From positions 620,001 to 684,000 of the forward strand of contig JNIN01000001.1 in NCBI GenBank assembly GCA_000702525.1: a DNA stretch of 64,000 bases. Direction: 5' to 3'. This stretch comes from Lachnospiraceae bacterium AC2012 (GTDB lineage Bacteria; Bacillota; Clostridia; Lachnospirales; Lachnospiraceae). Positions within the stretch are counted from its first letter, which is position 1, and each line of letters opens with the position of its first letter. The translations under genes and the position numbers were made by a program. The notes beneath the pieces were generated by a model. That model was given only the letters and a program-made list of their open reading frames with translations, had not been told where the DNA came from and ran no database searches. This document shows positions 33,083 to 44,078 of this stretch, in pieces.

Positions 33083-35206
33083 TTACCTCTCCTGTAACGA
33101 AAAGTCTACCGTTCTAGCATCTTTATCGGCAGCCTCTACCCTAACACAAACATTCTGTCCTAAAGTATAACGTTTTCCAGACGCCTTGCCTACTAATTCA
33201 TAGGATTCTTCGAAAAATTCATAGAAATCATCGTTTAATGTAGAGACATGAACCAAACCTTCAATCGTATTCGGAAGCTCTACATAAAGTCCCCATTCTG
33301 TCACACCGGAAATTACGCCTTGATAAATCTCTCCGATATGTTCTTCCATGAATTCCGCTTTCTTCATCTTTTCTACTTCGCGTTCCGCATCATCCGATCT
33401 ACGTTCCAGCTCACTGGTCTTCGTAGCAACCACTGGAAGAATGGACATGTAGTGTTCTTTCTTCTTCTCATCCATACGTCCACGCAGACAATCCTTGATA
33501 ATACGATGAATCTGTAAATCTGGATAACGACGAATTGGCGATGTAAAATGACTATAATATTTCGCAGCCAAACCAAAATGCCCGATATTCTCAGGCGTAT
33601 AACGTGCCTGTTGCATTGCGCGCAAAGTCAGCTTTGTTGCCATTGGTTCCTGTGGTGTACCGGCCATTTCTGCAAGCACTCTCTGGATTTCTTTTGGAGT
33701 AATATCCTTCGGTCGATCCTTTAATGTGACACCGAATTTACCGAGGAACACCTGCAATGCCTCAATTTTCTCTTCATCCGGTTTCGCATGTGTACGATAA
33801 AGGAATGGAATCTCTCGAAGATTAAATTCCTTCGCAACCGTTTCATTGGCAAGAAGCATAAAATCTTCAATCAACTTATTCGCAATCGAACGCTCGTATG
33901 GAACGATATCCTGGAGCTTTCCATATTCATCCATCACAAGATGCGATTCCGTAAAATCAAAATCAATCGCACCACGCTTCTCACGTTCTCCACGAATCAG
34001 GAGTGAAACCTTTTCCATCAATTTAAACATCGGAACCAGCTTCTTATATTTTGCAATTTCCTCCTTGTCTTTATCGACAAGAATCTTCTTTACGGATGTA
34101 TAAGTCATTCGACGATCAACATTAATGACAGATTCGCAGATTTCATGCTTAATCACCTGTCCCTTACGATTTAATGTCATAAGGCAACTGAGGGCTAATC
34201 TATCCTCTCCCTGATTCAAGGAACACATACCATTCGAAAGTTCCACCGGAAGCATCGGGATAACACGATCCGCAAGATAAACCGATGTACCACGCTTCAA
34301 TGCCTCTTTATCTAGCGCACTGCCTTCCTGTACGTAATTACTTACATCCGCAATATGAACGCCTAATACGTAATGAAAGCCTCGTCTCTGCAGCGATACC
34401 GCATCATCCAAATCCTTGGATTCTTCTCCGTCAATCGTCACCATCGTAACATTTCGAAGGTCTTTTCTACCAACACAATCGGATTCAGAAACCGGCTTTG
34501 CCACACGCATCGCCTGTGACAGAACCTTCTCCGGAAATTCACTCGGGATATCTCGAGACTTCACAACAGACAGAATATCCACTCCCGGATCCGATACAAA
34601 TCCAAGAATTTCCGTCACTTCACCTTCTGGCTTCTTACCAGGCTTTCCATACTTCGTAATCTGACATACGACCTTCTGTCCAGCCTTTGCATCCATAGAT
34701 TTATTTTTTGGAATAAAAATATCCTTCGTGATACGCTTGTCATCACAAACGACAAAACCAAACGCCTCGGATGCTTCATAAGTACCAACAGCCATGCTGA
34801 TCTGGTGTTCTTCGATTTCGATAATCTCAGCCTCTGTTCGCTTTCCTTCCTCCTGCGTTGGAAGAACACGAATCTTCACCAAATCCTGATGAAATGCATC
34901 CATCGTATGATTCGCACCAATAAAGAAATCCTCATCATATCCCTCTACTGTTACAAATCCAAATCCCTTTGGATGTGCTGTGTACACACCGGAAAGCACT
35001 TTCGCTTTTCTCAAATCACTCTTTGAGAAATGTTTCTTCTGCTCCTTCTTAAGAGCGCCTCTTTTACCATGCTTCGATGCGCCCTTCTTCAAATGTGACT
35101 CCAGATGCTTTTTCCCAGGCTTCTTAGAACTTCTCTTTGGCCCCGCCGCAAATGGTTTCATAGTTTTATGTTTTTTCTTGTTCTGACTCTTCTTATGTTC
35201 TGACAT
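33083..35206 (-). CDS. rnr: Ribonuclease R
   Basis: 3'-5' exoribonuclease that degrades structured RNA and the faulty mRNAs released by tmRNA. 707 residues. A Lys-rich N-terminus of about 75 residues takes the place of the helix-turn-helix domain of longer RNase R proteins. It is followed by cold-shock OB folds (GVYTAHPKGFGFVTVEG), the RNB domain with catalytic acidic cluster TIDGEESKDLDDAVSL, YYSHFTSPIRRYPDLQIHR, and a C-terminal S1 domain (GVISGVTEWGLYVELPNTIE). ATG 35206 has AGGAG at six bases. Confidence 0.96.
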   Translation of the reverse strand: MSEHKKSQNKKKHKTMKPFAAGPKRSSKKPGKKHLESHLKKGASKHGKRGALKKEQKKHFSKSDLRKAKVLSGVYTAHPKGFGFVTVEGYDEDFFIGANHTMDAFHQDLVKIRVLPTQEEGKRTEAEIIEIEEHQISMAVGTYEASEAFGFVVCDDKRITKDIFIPKNKSMDAKAGQKVVCQITKYGKPGKKPEGEVTEILGFVSDPGVDILSVVKSRDIPSEFPEKVLSQAMRVAKPVSESDCVGRKDLRNVTMVTIDGEESKDLDDAVSLQRRGFHYVLGVHIADVSNYVQEGSALDKEALKRGTSVYLADRVIPMLPVELSNGMCSLNQGEDRLALSCLMTLNRKGQVIKHEICESVINVDRRMTYTSVKKILVDKDKEEIAKYKKLVPMFKLMEKVSLLIRGEREKRGAIDFDFTESHLVMDEYGKLQDIVPYERSIANKLIEDFMLLANETVAKEFNLREIPFLYRTHAKPDEEKIEALQVFLGKFGVTLKDRPKDITPKEIQRVLAEMAGTPQEPMATKLTLRAMQQARYTPENIGHFGLAAKYYSHFTSPIRRYPDLQIHRIIKDCLRGRMDEKKKEHYMSILPVVATKTSELERRSDDAEREVEKMKKAEFMEEHIGEIYQGVISGVTEWGLYVELPNTIEGLVHVSTLNDDFYEFFEESYELVGKASGKRYTLGQNVCVRVEAADKDARTVDFSLQER

Positions 35207-35230
35207 TTAAACTCCTAACGATTTATGAAT

Positions 35231-35258
35231 AAAAAAGGGGTCATCCTTTGATGACCCC
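35231..35258 (-). terminator. Intrinsic terminator after secG
   Basis: Perfect 9-bp stem GGGGTCATC/GATGACCCC followed on the minus strand by six T. Expression of rnr-smpB then needs read-through or a separate promoter. Confidence 0.88.
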
Positions 35259-35275
35259 GATAGTTATTGCTTCTC

Positions 35276-35524
35276 TTAGAAACTTCCAATATTAAGGACA
35301 GCTGCTAATACAAAGAACAATACAACTAATGCACTTGTTACTCGTACTAAAATACCTTCCTTAGAATGTTTCTTATTTCTGTTCCAGTAAGATTCATTAT
35401 TGGATGTCTGTCCACTAATTGATCCAAGCCCCGCCTGCTTACCTTCCTGGAGAAGTACGATAACGGTAATCGCAATAGAAATCACGATAAACACAATCAT
35501 CAAAATTGTCTTTAATACGGTCAT
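35276..35524 (-). CDS. secG: Protein translocase subunit SecG
   Basis: 82-residue membrane subunit of SecYEG. Two membrane helices (about 4-25 and 58-79) flank the conserved cytoplasmic loop LLQEGKQAGLGSISG. ATG 35524 has GGAGGT upstream. Usual neighbour of rnr-smpB-ssrA in Firmicutes. Preceded by its own promoter and followed by a terminator. Confidence 0.96.
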   Translation of the reverse strand: MTVLKTILMIVFIVISIAITVIVLLQEGKQAGLGSISGQTSNNESYWNRNKKHSKEGILVRVTSALVVLFFVLAAVLNIGSF

Positions 35525-35568
35525 AATCAGTAAAACCTCCTATTGTTGCCTTTTCGCAATCTTTCCCT

Positions 35569-35597
35569 ATAATAGCACAGACACATCGATTTTTCAA
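35569..35597 (-). promoter_or_regulatory. Promoter of secG
   Basis: Minus-strand TTGAAA (35592-35597), 17-base spacer, TATTAT (35569-35574). Confidence 0.7.
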
Positions 35598-35630
35598 CCG
35601 TTTTGCTTGAACCAAAGAAATCAGAAACAA

Positions 35631-37043
<1,413 letters not shown>

Positions 37044-37046
37044 TCA

Positions 37047-37076
37047 TCTATAGAAGCATGATTACTTCACAGGCAA
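37047..37076 (-). promoter_or_regulatory. Possible promoter of gdhA
   Basis: Minus-strand TTGCCT (37071-37076), 18-base spacer, TATAGA (37047-37052). The -35 lies in a small ACAGG/CCTGT hairpin downstream of purB. Confidence 0.4.
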
Positions 37077-37094
37077 AAAACCTGTCGAAAACAA

Positions 37095-38549
37095 TTATAC
37101 ATTTATCTCTGCTTTAATGCCAATAATATCTTTATTTTTCTCAAGAACAGGCTTTACTTCCTCACGGAGATAAACTTCCACCTGACGAGGGGATCTACCG
37201 ACATACTTTGCTGGATCCATTGTTTTCTCAAGATCTTCAAGAGAAAGACCAAACTTTGGATCTTCTGCAATTAATTCCAACAGATTATTATCTAATCCCT
37301 TTTCCTTAACATTTGCCCCAGCCTTCATAGAAAGCTGACGAATCTCTTCATGCATTTCCTGGCGATTTCCACCATTCTTTACAGCATCCATCATAATATT
37401 TTCCGTTGCCATAAATGGAAGCTCACTACGAAGTCTCTTTTCAATAACCTTTGGATAAACAACCAGACCATCCACAACATTTAAGACAAGATCCAGAACA
37501 CCATCGGTTGCCAGGAATCCCTCTGCAATTGAAAGTCTTTTATTGGCAGAATCATCGAGTGTTCTCTCGAACCACTGTGTTGCCGATGTGATAGCCGGAT
37601 TTAACGCATCAATCATAATATAACGGGAAAGGGATGCGATTCTTTCGGAACGCATTGGATTTCTCTTATAAGCCATCGCACTTGAACCAATCTGATTCTT
37701 CTCAAATGGTTCTTCCACTTCCTTCAGATGCTGTAATAAACGGATATCATTGGACATCTTATGTGCAGAAGCAGCAATGCCGGCAAGGACATTGCATACT
37801 CTTGTATCCACCTTGCGGGAATATGTCTGTCCGGAAACCGGCATACATTTCTCAAATCCCATTTTCTTTGCAATCATAGGATCAATCTGATCGATGATGT
37901 CATGATTTCCCTGGAATAATTCAAGGAAACTTGCCTGTGTACCCGTTGTTCCCTTAGAACCAAGAAGTTTTAAAGTGCTAAGAACATAATCCAAATCTTC
38001 TAAGTCCATCATAAATTCATTGATCCAAAGTGTTGCACGTTTTCCAACGGTTGTTGGCTGTGCCGGCTGGAAATGTGTAAATGCTAACGTAGGGAGGTCC
38101 TTATTCTTCTCAGCAAACTGTGCTAATTCATAAATAACATTCACAAGCTTTTTACGAACTAATTCCAGACCTTCCTTCATAATAATCATATCTGTATTAT
38201 CTCCGACATAACAAGATGTCGCACCTAAATGAATAATACCTGCCGCCTTTGGGCACTGCTGACCATAGGCATATACATGACTCATAACATCATGGCGAAC
38301 TTCTTTTTCTCTGGCTCTTGCAACATCATAATTAATATCATCCTGATGTTCTTTCATCTCATCGATCATCTCCTGCGTGATGACCGGTTTCCCATCTTCA
38401 TTTAAACCAAGTTCCATCTCTGTCTCGGCTAACGCAATCCAGAGTCTTCTCCAAGTGCGAAATTTCTTATCTTCTGAAAAGATATACTGCATCTCCTTGC
38501 TGGCATATCTCTCTGAAAGTGGGCTAATATAACGACCTGTATTTTCCAT
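37095..38549 (-). CDS. purB: Adenylosuccinate lyase
   Basis: Removes fumarate from SAICAR and from adenylosuccinate in purine synthesis. 484 residues, with HLGATSCYVGDNTD, the catalytic-His region AFTHFQPAQPTTVGKR, and the fumarase-superfamily signature GSSAMAYKRNPMRSE. ATG 38549 has AGGAG eight bases upstream. Last gene of purC-purF-purB. It resembles the longer, eukaryote-like PurB group rather than the 430-residue Bacillus type. Confidence 0.95.
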   Translation of the reverse strand: MENTGRYISPLSERYASKEMQYIFSEDKKFRTWRRLWIALAETEMELGLNEDGKPVITQEMIDEMKEHQDDINYDVARAREKEVRHDVMSHVYAYGQQCPKAAGIIHLGATSCYVGDNTDMIIMKEGLELVRKKLVNVIYELAQFAEKNKDLPTLAFTHFQPAQPTTVGKRATLWINEFMMDLEDLDYVLSTLKLLGSKGTTGTQASFLELFQGNHDIIDQIDPMIAKKMGFEKCMPVSGQTYSRKVDTRVCNVLAGIAASAHKMSNDIRLLQHLKEVEEPFEKNQIGSSAMAYKRNPMRSERIASLSRYIMIDALNPAITSATQWFERTLDDSANKRLSIAEGFLATDGVLDLVLNVVDGLVVYPKVIEKRLRSELPFMATENIMMDAVKNGGNRQEMHEEIRQLSMKAGANVKEKGLDNNLLELIAEDPKFGLSLEDLEKTMDPAKYVGRSPRQVEVYLREEVKPVLEKNKDIIGIKAEINV

Positions 38550-38569
38550 GATGTAATCTCCTTCAATAA

Positions 38570-40012
38570 TTATTTCTCGTATTCTCCACGAATATCCTCT
38601 GTTGGAGGATCTACAGGATAACTTCCATTAAAGCATCCCTTACAAATTGGCAATCCATCAACCAGCGATTCTAAACGCTCAATCGACAGGTAACCCAAAC
38701 TATCTGCGCCAATAATCTTTCGAATATCTTCAATGGAACGGTTATAGGCAATCAACTGCTTTCTTGCAGGCACATCGGTACCAAAATAACATGGCCATAA
38801 GAATGGAGGCGAACTAACTCTCATATGCACTTCCTTCGCGCCCGCTTCCTTCAACATTCCTACAATTCGATCCGATGTCGTACCTCGAACAATGGAATCA
38901 TCGATCATTATGATACGCTTTCCTTCCACCACTTCTCGAAGCACATTTAATTTCACCTGCACAGAGGATTCTCGATTGCTCTGCTTTGGCTTAATAAACG
39001 TACGGCCCACATAAGTATTCTTTACAAAAGCCGTTCCATATGGAATTCCAGATTCCAACGAATATCCCATCGCCGCAGCATTTCCTGACTCTGGAACACC
39101 AACCACCAAGTCGGCATCTACCGGACAATCCTGCGCAAGGAAACGTCCCGCTTTAATTCTGGAATCATGAACCGAAATTCCATCCATATAACTATCTTGT
39201 CTCGCAAAATAAATATATTCGAAGATGCATCGCCCCTGCTTCTCCTCTGGGAGGCAATGTGTCGTATCTGATACCAGTCCCTCTTCTTTGGAAATGGTTA
39301 CGATCTCGCCCGGCTTTACATCTCGTACAAATTCCGCACCAATCGTATCCAATGCGCATGTCTCCGATGCAAGAATATAAGCATGATCTCTCTTACCGAT
39401 GCAGAGCGGCTTAAATCCATAAGGATCCCTCATTCCAATCAATTTACGAGGGCTCATGATTACAAGCGAATATGCCCCTTTTAAGTGCTCACTTGCACGT
39501 CCCACAGCTTCTTCTACACTGCTACTCTTTAAACGCTCTCTGGCGATATAATAGGCGATGGTTTCGGAATCAATCGTCGTCTGGAAAATCGCTCCCGTAT
39601 AAGACAGCTCTTCACGGAGCTGATTTGCATTTACAAGATTTCCATTATGCGCTAACGCAAGGGTTCCCTTCACATAATTCAAAACCAGTGGCTGCGCATT
39701 TGCGATTGTGGATTCTCCTGCCGTGGAATAACGAACATGGCCAACGCCAATATTTCCTTTTAATTCTTCCACACGATCCCCAACAAAAACTTCATTCACA
39801 AGGCCCATTCCCTTATAAGAATTGACCTTGGCCTTTGGAGCTTCTGTGTCAGAAACTGCGATACCACAGCTTTCCTGGCCTCTATGCTGCAAAGCAAATA
39901 AGCCATAGTAAATGGAAGACGCTACATCACCGCCATCAAAATCATAGATGCCGAAGACACCGCACTCTTCATGTAAATCATCAAATGGTGTTTCTTTTTC
40001 AAATCCTAACAT
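38570..40012 (-). CDS. purF: Amidophosphoribosyltransferase
   Basis: First committed step of purine synthesis, moving glutamine nitrogen to PRPP. 480 residues. A 16-residue propeptide precedes the nucleophile Cys17 (EECGVFGIYD). The PRPP loop is MIDDSIVRGTTSDRIV. Cysteines at GRCIFEYIYFARQDS, PCYFGTD and ICKGCF match the [4Fe-4S] ligands of the Gram-positive enzyme, so it should be oxygen-sensitive. ATG 40012; middle gene of purC-purF-purB, 20-33 bases from its neighbours. Confidence 0.97.
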   Translation of the reverse strand: MLGFEKETPFDDLHEECGVFGIYDFDGGDVASSIYYGLFALQHRGQESCGIAVSDTEAPKAKVNSYKGMGLVNEVFVGDRVEELKGNIGVGHVRYSTAGESTIANAQPLVLNYVKGTLALAHNGNLVNANQLREELSYTGAIFQTTIDSETIAYYIARERLKSSSVEEAVGRASEHLKGAYSLVIMSPRKLIGMRDPYGFKPLCIGKRDHAYILASETCALDTIGAEFVRDVKPGEIVTISKEEGLVSDTTHCLPEEKQGRCIFEYIYFARQDSYMDGISVHDSRIKAGRFLAQDCPVDADLVVGVPESGNAAAMGYSLESGIPYGTAFVKNTYVGRTFIKPKQSNRESSVQVKLNVLREVVEGKRIIMIDDSIVRGTTSDRIVGMLKEAGAKEVHMRVSSPPFLWPCYFGTDVPARKQLIAYNRSIEDIRKIIGADSLGYLSIERLESLVDGLPICKGCFNGSYPVDPPTEDIRGEYEK

Positions 40013-40045
40013 GTATCTCTTCTCCTATTTATTAGACAAGTGTAA

Positions 40046-40930
40046 TTATACTTGTCTAGTAAATGGCTTTCCAGTCAAAAGTAAAAATGCCTCTTTATAT
40101 TTTTCGATTGTCTTATCAATGACATCATCCGGAAGCAGATAATCACTCTCTGGATTTGCCTTCAGCCAGTCACGAACAAACTGCTTGTCAAAGGAAGGCT
40201 GTCCCTGACCAGGCTTATAACCTTCTTTTGGCCAGAATCTGGAGCTGTCCGGAGTGAGCATCTCATCGCCCAATACAACATTTCCATCTTCATCTAAGCC
40301 AAATTCAAATTTTGTATCCGCAATAATAATACCATGGGAAAGAGCATAGTCAGCACATTTTTTATAAAGTGCGATGGTGCAGTCACGAATGGTTGTTGCG
40401 TATTCTTCCCCTTTACCTGGGAATTGTTTCTCTAAGATTTCTACTGACTGCTCGAATGTAATATGTTCATCGTGATCACCAATTTCCGCCTTTGTTGTTG
40501 GTGTATAAATTGGTTCAGGAAGCTGATCGGATTCCACCAGTCCTTCTGGAAGCTGAATTCCACATACGCTATGGTCCTTCTTGTAACTCTCCCATCCGGA
40601 TCCCGTTATATAGCCACGTACAATACACTCAATTGGGAGCATTGTAAGTTTCTTACACATCATAGAATTTCCATCGTATTCGGCCTTCTGGAAATGTTCC
40701 GGCATCTCTTTCACATCTGTGGAGATCATATGATTTGGAATAATATCTTTTGTAAATTCAAACCAGAACTTGGACATCTGTGTAAGAATCGCACCCTTAT
40801 CCTTTACCTTATTTTTCAGAATTACGTCAAAAGCTGAGATACGATCTGTTGCAACCATAACAATGCTATCTCCGTTATCATATACCTCTCTAACTTTTCC
40901 TTCTTTCATAGGTTTTAACTCAGTGCTCAT
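40046..40930 (-). CDS. purC: SAICAR synthetase
   Basis: ATP-dependent joining of aspartate to CAIR. 294 residues, with KEGKVREVYD at the start, ATDRISAFDVILKNKVKDKG, CIVRGYITGSGWESYK, IADTKFEFGLDEDG and DEMLTPDSSRFWP. ATG 40930 has AAAGGAT six bases upstream. First gene of the operon, with a clear promoter and a perfect dyad at the predicted transcript start. Confidence 0.97.
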   Translation of the reverse strand: MSTELKPMKEGKVREVYDNGDSIVMVATDRISAFDVILKNKVKDKGAILTQMSKFWFEFTKDIIPNHMISTDVKEMPEHFQKAEYDGNSMMCKKLTMLPIECIVRGYITGSGWESYKKDHSVCGIQLPEGLVESDQLPEPIYTPTTKAEIGDHDEHITFEQSVEILEKQFPGKGEEYATTIRDCTIALYKKCADYALSHGIIIADTKFEFGLDEDGNVVLGDEMLTPDSSRFWPKEGYKPGQGQPSFDKQFVRDWLKANPESDYLLPDDVIDKTIEKYKEAFLLLTGKPFTRQV

Positions 40931-40971
40931 TTGTACATCCTTTCCCTTTTAGTTATAAGTTCTTCTTATTT

Positions 40972-40990
40972 TTGATAGGCTATCTATCAA
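40972..40990. repeat. Perfect inverted repeat at the start of the purC transcript
   Basis: TTGATAG and CTATCAA separated by five bases, starting at about +1. It does not resemble a Bacillus PurR box. Candidate operator or 5' mRNA hairpin. Confidence 0.7.
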
Positions 40991-40997
40991 CACGAAG

Positions 40998-41027
40998 ATT
41001 ATAACTCAACCATCATTTATAAGTCAA
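40998..41027 (-). promoter_or_regulatory. Promoter of purC-purF-purB
   Basis: Minus-strand TTGACT (41022-41027), 18-base spacer, TATAAT (40998-41003). Confidence 0.8.
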
Positions 41028-41044
41028 TCGAATAAAGCAATAAA

Positions 41045-41070
41045 AAGAAGACGACCTAAGCCGTCTTCTT
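41045..41070 (-). terminator. Intrinsic terminator after gpmI
   Basis: Nine-bp perfect stem AAGAAGACG/CGTCTTCTT followed on the minus strand by TTTATTGC-like T-rich sequence. Confidence 0.85.
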
Positions 41071-41082
41071 TGTAAACATTAT

Positions 41083-42624
41083 TTATTTCTTGATCAGAAG
41101 AGATTCTCCTGTCATTTCAGCAGGCTGCTCTAATCCCATAAGTTCCATCATTGTAGGAACGATATCGCAAAGTCTACCATTTTCCTTCAATCCATATGCA
41201 GGATCTGCATTGATTAATGCAAATGGTACTGGATTTGTTGTATGTGCTGTAAATGGAGCACCTGTTTCGTAATCAACGAGCTGCTCAGCATTTCCGTGAT
41301 CAGCGCAAAGGAAGATGACACCATCCATCTTCTTAACTGCTTCTACTGCACGTCCTACGCATTCATCAACTGTTTCTACAGCCTTGATTGCAGCTGCTTC
41401 CACACCTGTATGACCAACCATATCTGGGTTAGCGAAGTTGATAATGATCACATCATACTTTCCGGAAAGAATTGCTTCATCTAACTTATCAGATACTTCA
41501 TATGCGCTCATTTCTGGCTGAAGATCATAAGTAGCAACCTTTGGAGACTTTACAAGAATTCTGTCTTCGCCTTCGTTTGGTTCTTCTACACCGCCATTAA
41601 AGAAGAATGTTACGTGAGCATACTTCTCTGTTTCAGCGATACGAGCCTGTGTCATGCCATTTGCAGCAAGAATCTGGCCAAATGTATTTGTAAGTTCCAC
41701 CTTCTTGAATGCAACTTCCTTGTTAGGGATTGTTACATCATATTCTGTAAATGTTACGAAGTTAACAGCCTTTCTAGCTCCACGATCAAAACCGTCGAAA
41801 TCATCGGCACAGAATGTACGAGTGATTTCTCTAGCACGGTCAGGGCGGAAGTTGAAGAAGATTACAGAATCACCATCTTCTACTGTTGCCACTGGATGTC
41901 CATCTTCCTGAATAGATGTAGGGATAACGAATTCGTCTGTAACATCTGCTGCATAAGAGTCTTCCATAGCCTTCACTGCAGAATCAGCTGTATTTCCAAC
42001 ACCTTCTGTAATTGCTCTATATGCCTTTTCTACACGATCCCAACGGTTGTCACGATCCATAGCATAGTAACGGCCAGAAAGTGTAGCAATCTTACCAACA
42101 CCGATTTCTGCCATCTTTTCTTCTAATTCTTTTACAAATCCAAGTGCGGAAGAAGGAGCTGTATCACGACCATCAAGGAATGCATGTACATAAACCTTAT
42201 CTACACCTTCGCGCTTAGCCATCTCAAGAAGTCCATAGAGATGTGAATTGTGGCTATGAACACCACCATCAGAAAGAAGTCCAAAGAAATGAACCGCTTT
42301 GTCAGCCTTCTTAGCAGCAGCAAAAGCATTCTTAAGTTCTACATTGTTGAAGAAATCGCCATCTTCGATTTCCTTTGAAATTCTAGTTAATTCCTGATAT
42401 ACAACACGGCCTGCGCCCATGTTCATATGACCTACCTCAGAATTACCCATCTGTCCGTCTGGAAGACCAACAGCAAGACCTGATGCTAAGCCTGGTACAC
42501 AAGGATACTCCTTGAAAATCTTGTCAAGGTTTGGCTTATTTGCTTCAGCTACTGCATTAGCCTTAGGATTATCATTTAATCCAAAGCCGTCCATGATCAT
42601 AATGACATATGGTTTCTTACTCAT
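41083..42624 (-). CDS. gpmI: Phosphoglycerate mutase (2,3-bisphosphoglycerate-independent)
   Basis: Interconverts 3- and 2-phosphoglycerate with two Mn ions. 513 residues of the alkaline phosphatase superfamily: MIMDGFGLND metal site, phospho-acceptor Ser62 in MGNSEVGHMNMGAGR, FLDGRDTAP, DNRWDRVEKAY, and the second metal site NPDMVGHTG with CADHGNAE. ATG 42624 has AGGAG eight bases upstream. It follows two lipoprotein genes rather than tpiA, from which a terminator separates it. A 6-bp inverted repeat lies in its short leader. Confidence 0.97.
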   Translation of the reverse strand: MSKKPYVIMIMDGFGLNDNPKANAVAEANKPNLDKIFKEYPCVPGLASGLAVGLPDGQMGNSEVGHMNMGAGRVVYQELTRISKEIEDGDFFNNVELKNAFAAAKKADKAVHFFGLLSDGGVHSHNSHLYGLLEMAKREGVDKVYVHAFLDGRDTAPSSALGFVKELEEKMAEIGVGKIATLSGRYYAMDRDNRWDRVEKAYRAITEGVGNTADSAVKAMEDSYAADVTDEFVIPTSIQEDGHPVATVEDGDSVIFFNFRPDRAREITRTFCADDFDGFDRGARKAVNFVTFTEYDVTIPNKEVAFKKVELTNTFGQILAANGMTQARIAETEKYAHVTFFFNGGVEEPNEGEDRILVKSPKVATYDLQPEMSAYEVSDKLDEAILSGKYDVIIINFANPDMVGHTGVEAAAIKAVETVDECVGRAVEAVKKMDGVIFLCADHGNAEQLVDYETGAPFTAHTTNPVPFALINADPAYGLKENGRLCDIVPTMMELMGLEQPAEMTGESLLIKK

Positions 42625-42656
42625 AATAATTCTCCTTTGTTAAAACTAAATATCTA

Positions 42657-42671
42657 AAGGCATGATGCCTT
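42657..42671. repeat. Small perfect inverted repeat upstream of gpmI
   Basis: AAGGCA/TGCCTT with a 3-base centre, between capA and gpmI. No T-run follows, so it is a poor terminator. Confidence 0.5.
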
Positions 42672-42680
42672 ATAAACAAA

Positions 42681-44078
42681 TTATTTCTCCTGGATTTTTC
42701 CATCCGAAGATATAGTACTGTATTTTGATAGATTCTGCAATTTATCCAGAATCTTTTCTTGTTGATTTGTCTCTGATGCAAGACTTGTCACTCCATAAGA
42801 AAACTCACATGGTATAAAATAAGTCTCTATTTCTCCATCTGATGTAATCCGAAGTTGTGCCAATCCTGTATCATACGCAGCCGGCATAGCGCCAGAAACG
42901 GAAAACCAATAATTACCAAGGCTATAATATACAGGCACGCCATCCTTATATTCAATCCCTTGCAGGCAATGTGTATGCCCACCGATAATGGCATCTGCCC
43001 CAGCATCAATAAAATCCCGTGCGAGCCTTACCTGATCTTCGCCATAAGAAGCATTTCCCTCTGTTCCCCAATGAACCACCGCGATAACATAATCTGCTTT
43101 CTTCTCAGCCTGCTCAATCTCTGAAACAAAAAGGGCGGAATCCAAAGTTTTTAGTACACCCGGACTATCTTCCGTCGCCTGCTTCGTATAATTATAAGAC
43201 TTTTCAATCTGCGTCGCTGCTACAATTGCAATTTTCTTGCCATTCGCAACATAATAAATCGGTCGCATCGCTTCCTCAAGATTTCGACCCGCTCCAACAT
43301 ATGGAATATTGGCACCATCTAAAATGTCAAACGTATCCAAGAGGGCCTCTTCATCATAATCCCAGACGTGATTATTTGCCAAATTAACAAAATCTACACC
43401 AAGGCTCTGTAAATAGGAAACATACTCTGGATTTGCACGAAATGTATATGCCTTCCCGGATAATGGCGTACCGCGATTCGAATAACAGAATTCATTATTA
43501 ATCATAAATAAATCCGCTGATTGCATCTCTTCCAGCAATCCAGAAGAAAAGCAATCCGTAATCCCATTCGGCTGCGATTCCATATATTCGGTTGTAGCAA
43601 CTGTCTCTGCAAGTGAAAAATCGCCCGAGAAATCAATCACTGTCTCTTCTTCACTCGCCGTCTGAATCCGATAAATACGGTCAGAATTATATAGACCATA
43701 CGTCTCACAATAATCCAACCAGAGGACATGAATACTCTCTCCCGTCAGATCATACCAAAGATCCGGATCCGAATAATCATTATTCTCAGCAATCTTTTCT
43801 ACCACTTGCGTCCCATAGATTGACGCAACAAAACCGAGAAAACTCTCATCAATCGGATAATAACCGATAAATTCTTTCGTGGTATTACTAAGAATGGCAT
43901 TTACCGCTTCTTCGTAATTTGCAATTTCCAGATGTATCGCTTCATTTTCTGAAGTGACAACCGTTTTTGTATCCTTGGATGAAAGCTCTGCTGCAATATT
44001 ACATCCAGTAAAGCAGACAACACAAAGGATTTGTACTAGCACAATGCTAATCCTAATTTTTCTACTCCATTGTTTCAT
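42681..44078 (-). CDS. CapA-family lipoprotein (PGA-capsule type metallophosphatase fold)
   Basis: Predicted outer-surface lipoprotein of 465 residues. The signal peptide ends CFTGC with Cys26 lipidated. The CapA/PGA_cap domain is clear in LGVDFVNLANNHVWDYDEEA, IPYVGAGRNLEEAMRP, VIAVVHWGTEG and GGHTHCLQGIEYKDGVPVYY, with the metal-binding His and Asn of calcineurin-like enzymes. No capB or capC is nearby, so a capsule role is not implied. ATG 44078 lies inside the end of the Sel1-repeat lipoprotein gene (17-base overlap), so the two are coupled. Confidence 0.9.
   Translation of the reverse strand: MKQWSRKIRISIVLVQILCVVCFTGCNIAAELSSKDTKTVVTSENEAIHLEIANYEEAVNAILSNTTKEFIGYYPIDESFLGFVASIYGTQVVEKIAENNDYSDPDLWYDLTGESIHVLWLDYCETYGLYNSDRIYRIQTASEEETVIDFSGDFSLAETVATTEYMESQPNGITDCFSSGLLEEMQSADLFMINNEFCYSNRGTPLSGKAYTFRANPEYVSYLQSLGVDFVNLANNHVWDYDEEALLDTFDILDGANIPYVGAGRNLEEAMRPIYYVANGKKIAIVAATQIEKSYNYTKQATEDSPGVLKTLDSALFVSEIEQAEKKADYVIAVVHWGTEGNASYGEDQVRLARDFIDAGADAIIGGHTHCLQGIEYKDGVPVYYSLGNYWFSVSGAMPAAYDTGLAQLRITSDGEIETYFIPCEFSYGVTSLASETNQQEKILDKLQNLSKYSTISSDGKIQEK

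Noticed and set aside
33083-35206. RNase R as truncated, since it is shorter than the Bacillus protein.
   Set aside because: All cold-shock, RNB and S1 parts are present. Only the N-terminal helix-turn-helix is replaced by a basic stretch, a common variant.
40972-40990. purC dyad as a PurR operator.
   Set aside because: The arms do not contain the CGAA-rich PurBox halves known in Bacillus, and similar but unrelated dyads occur at other operons.
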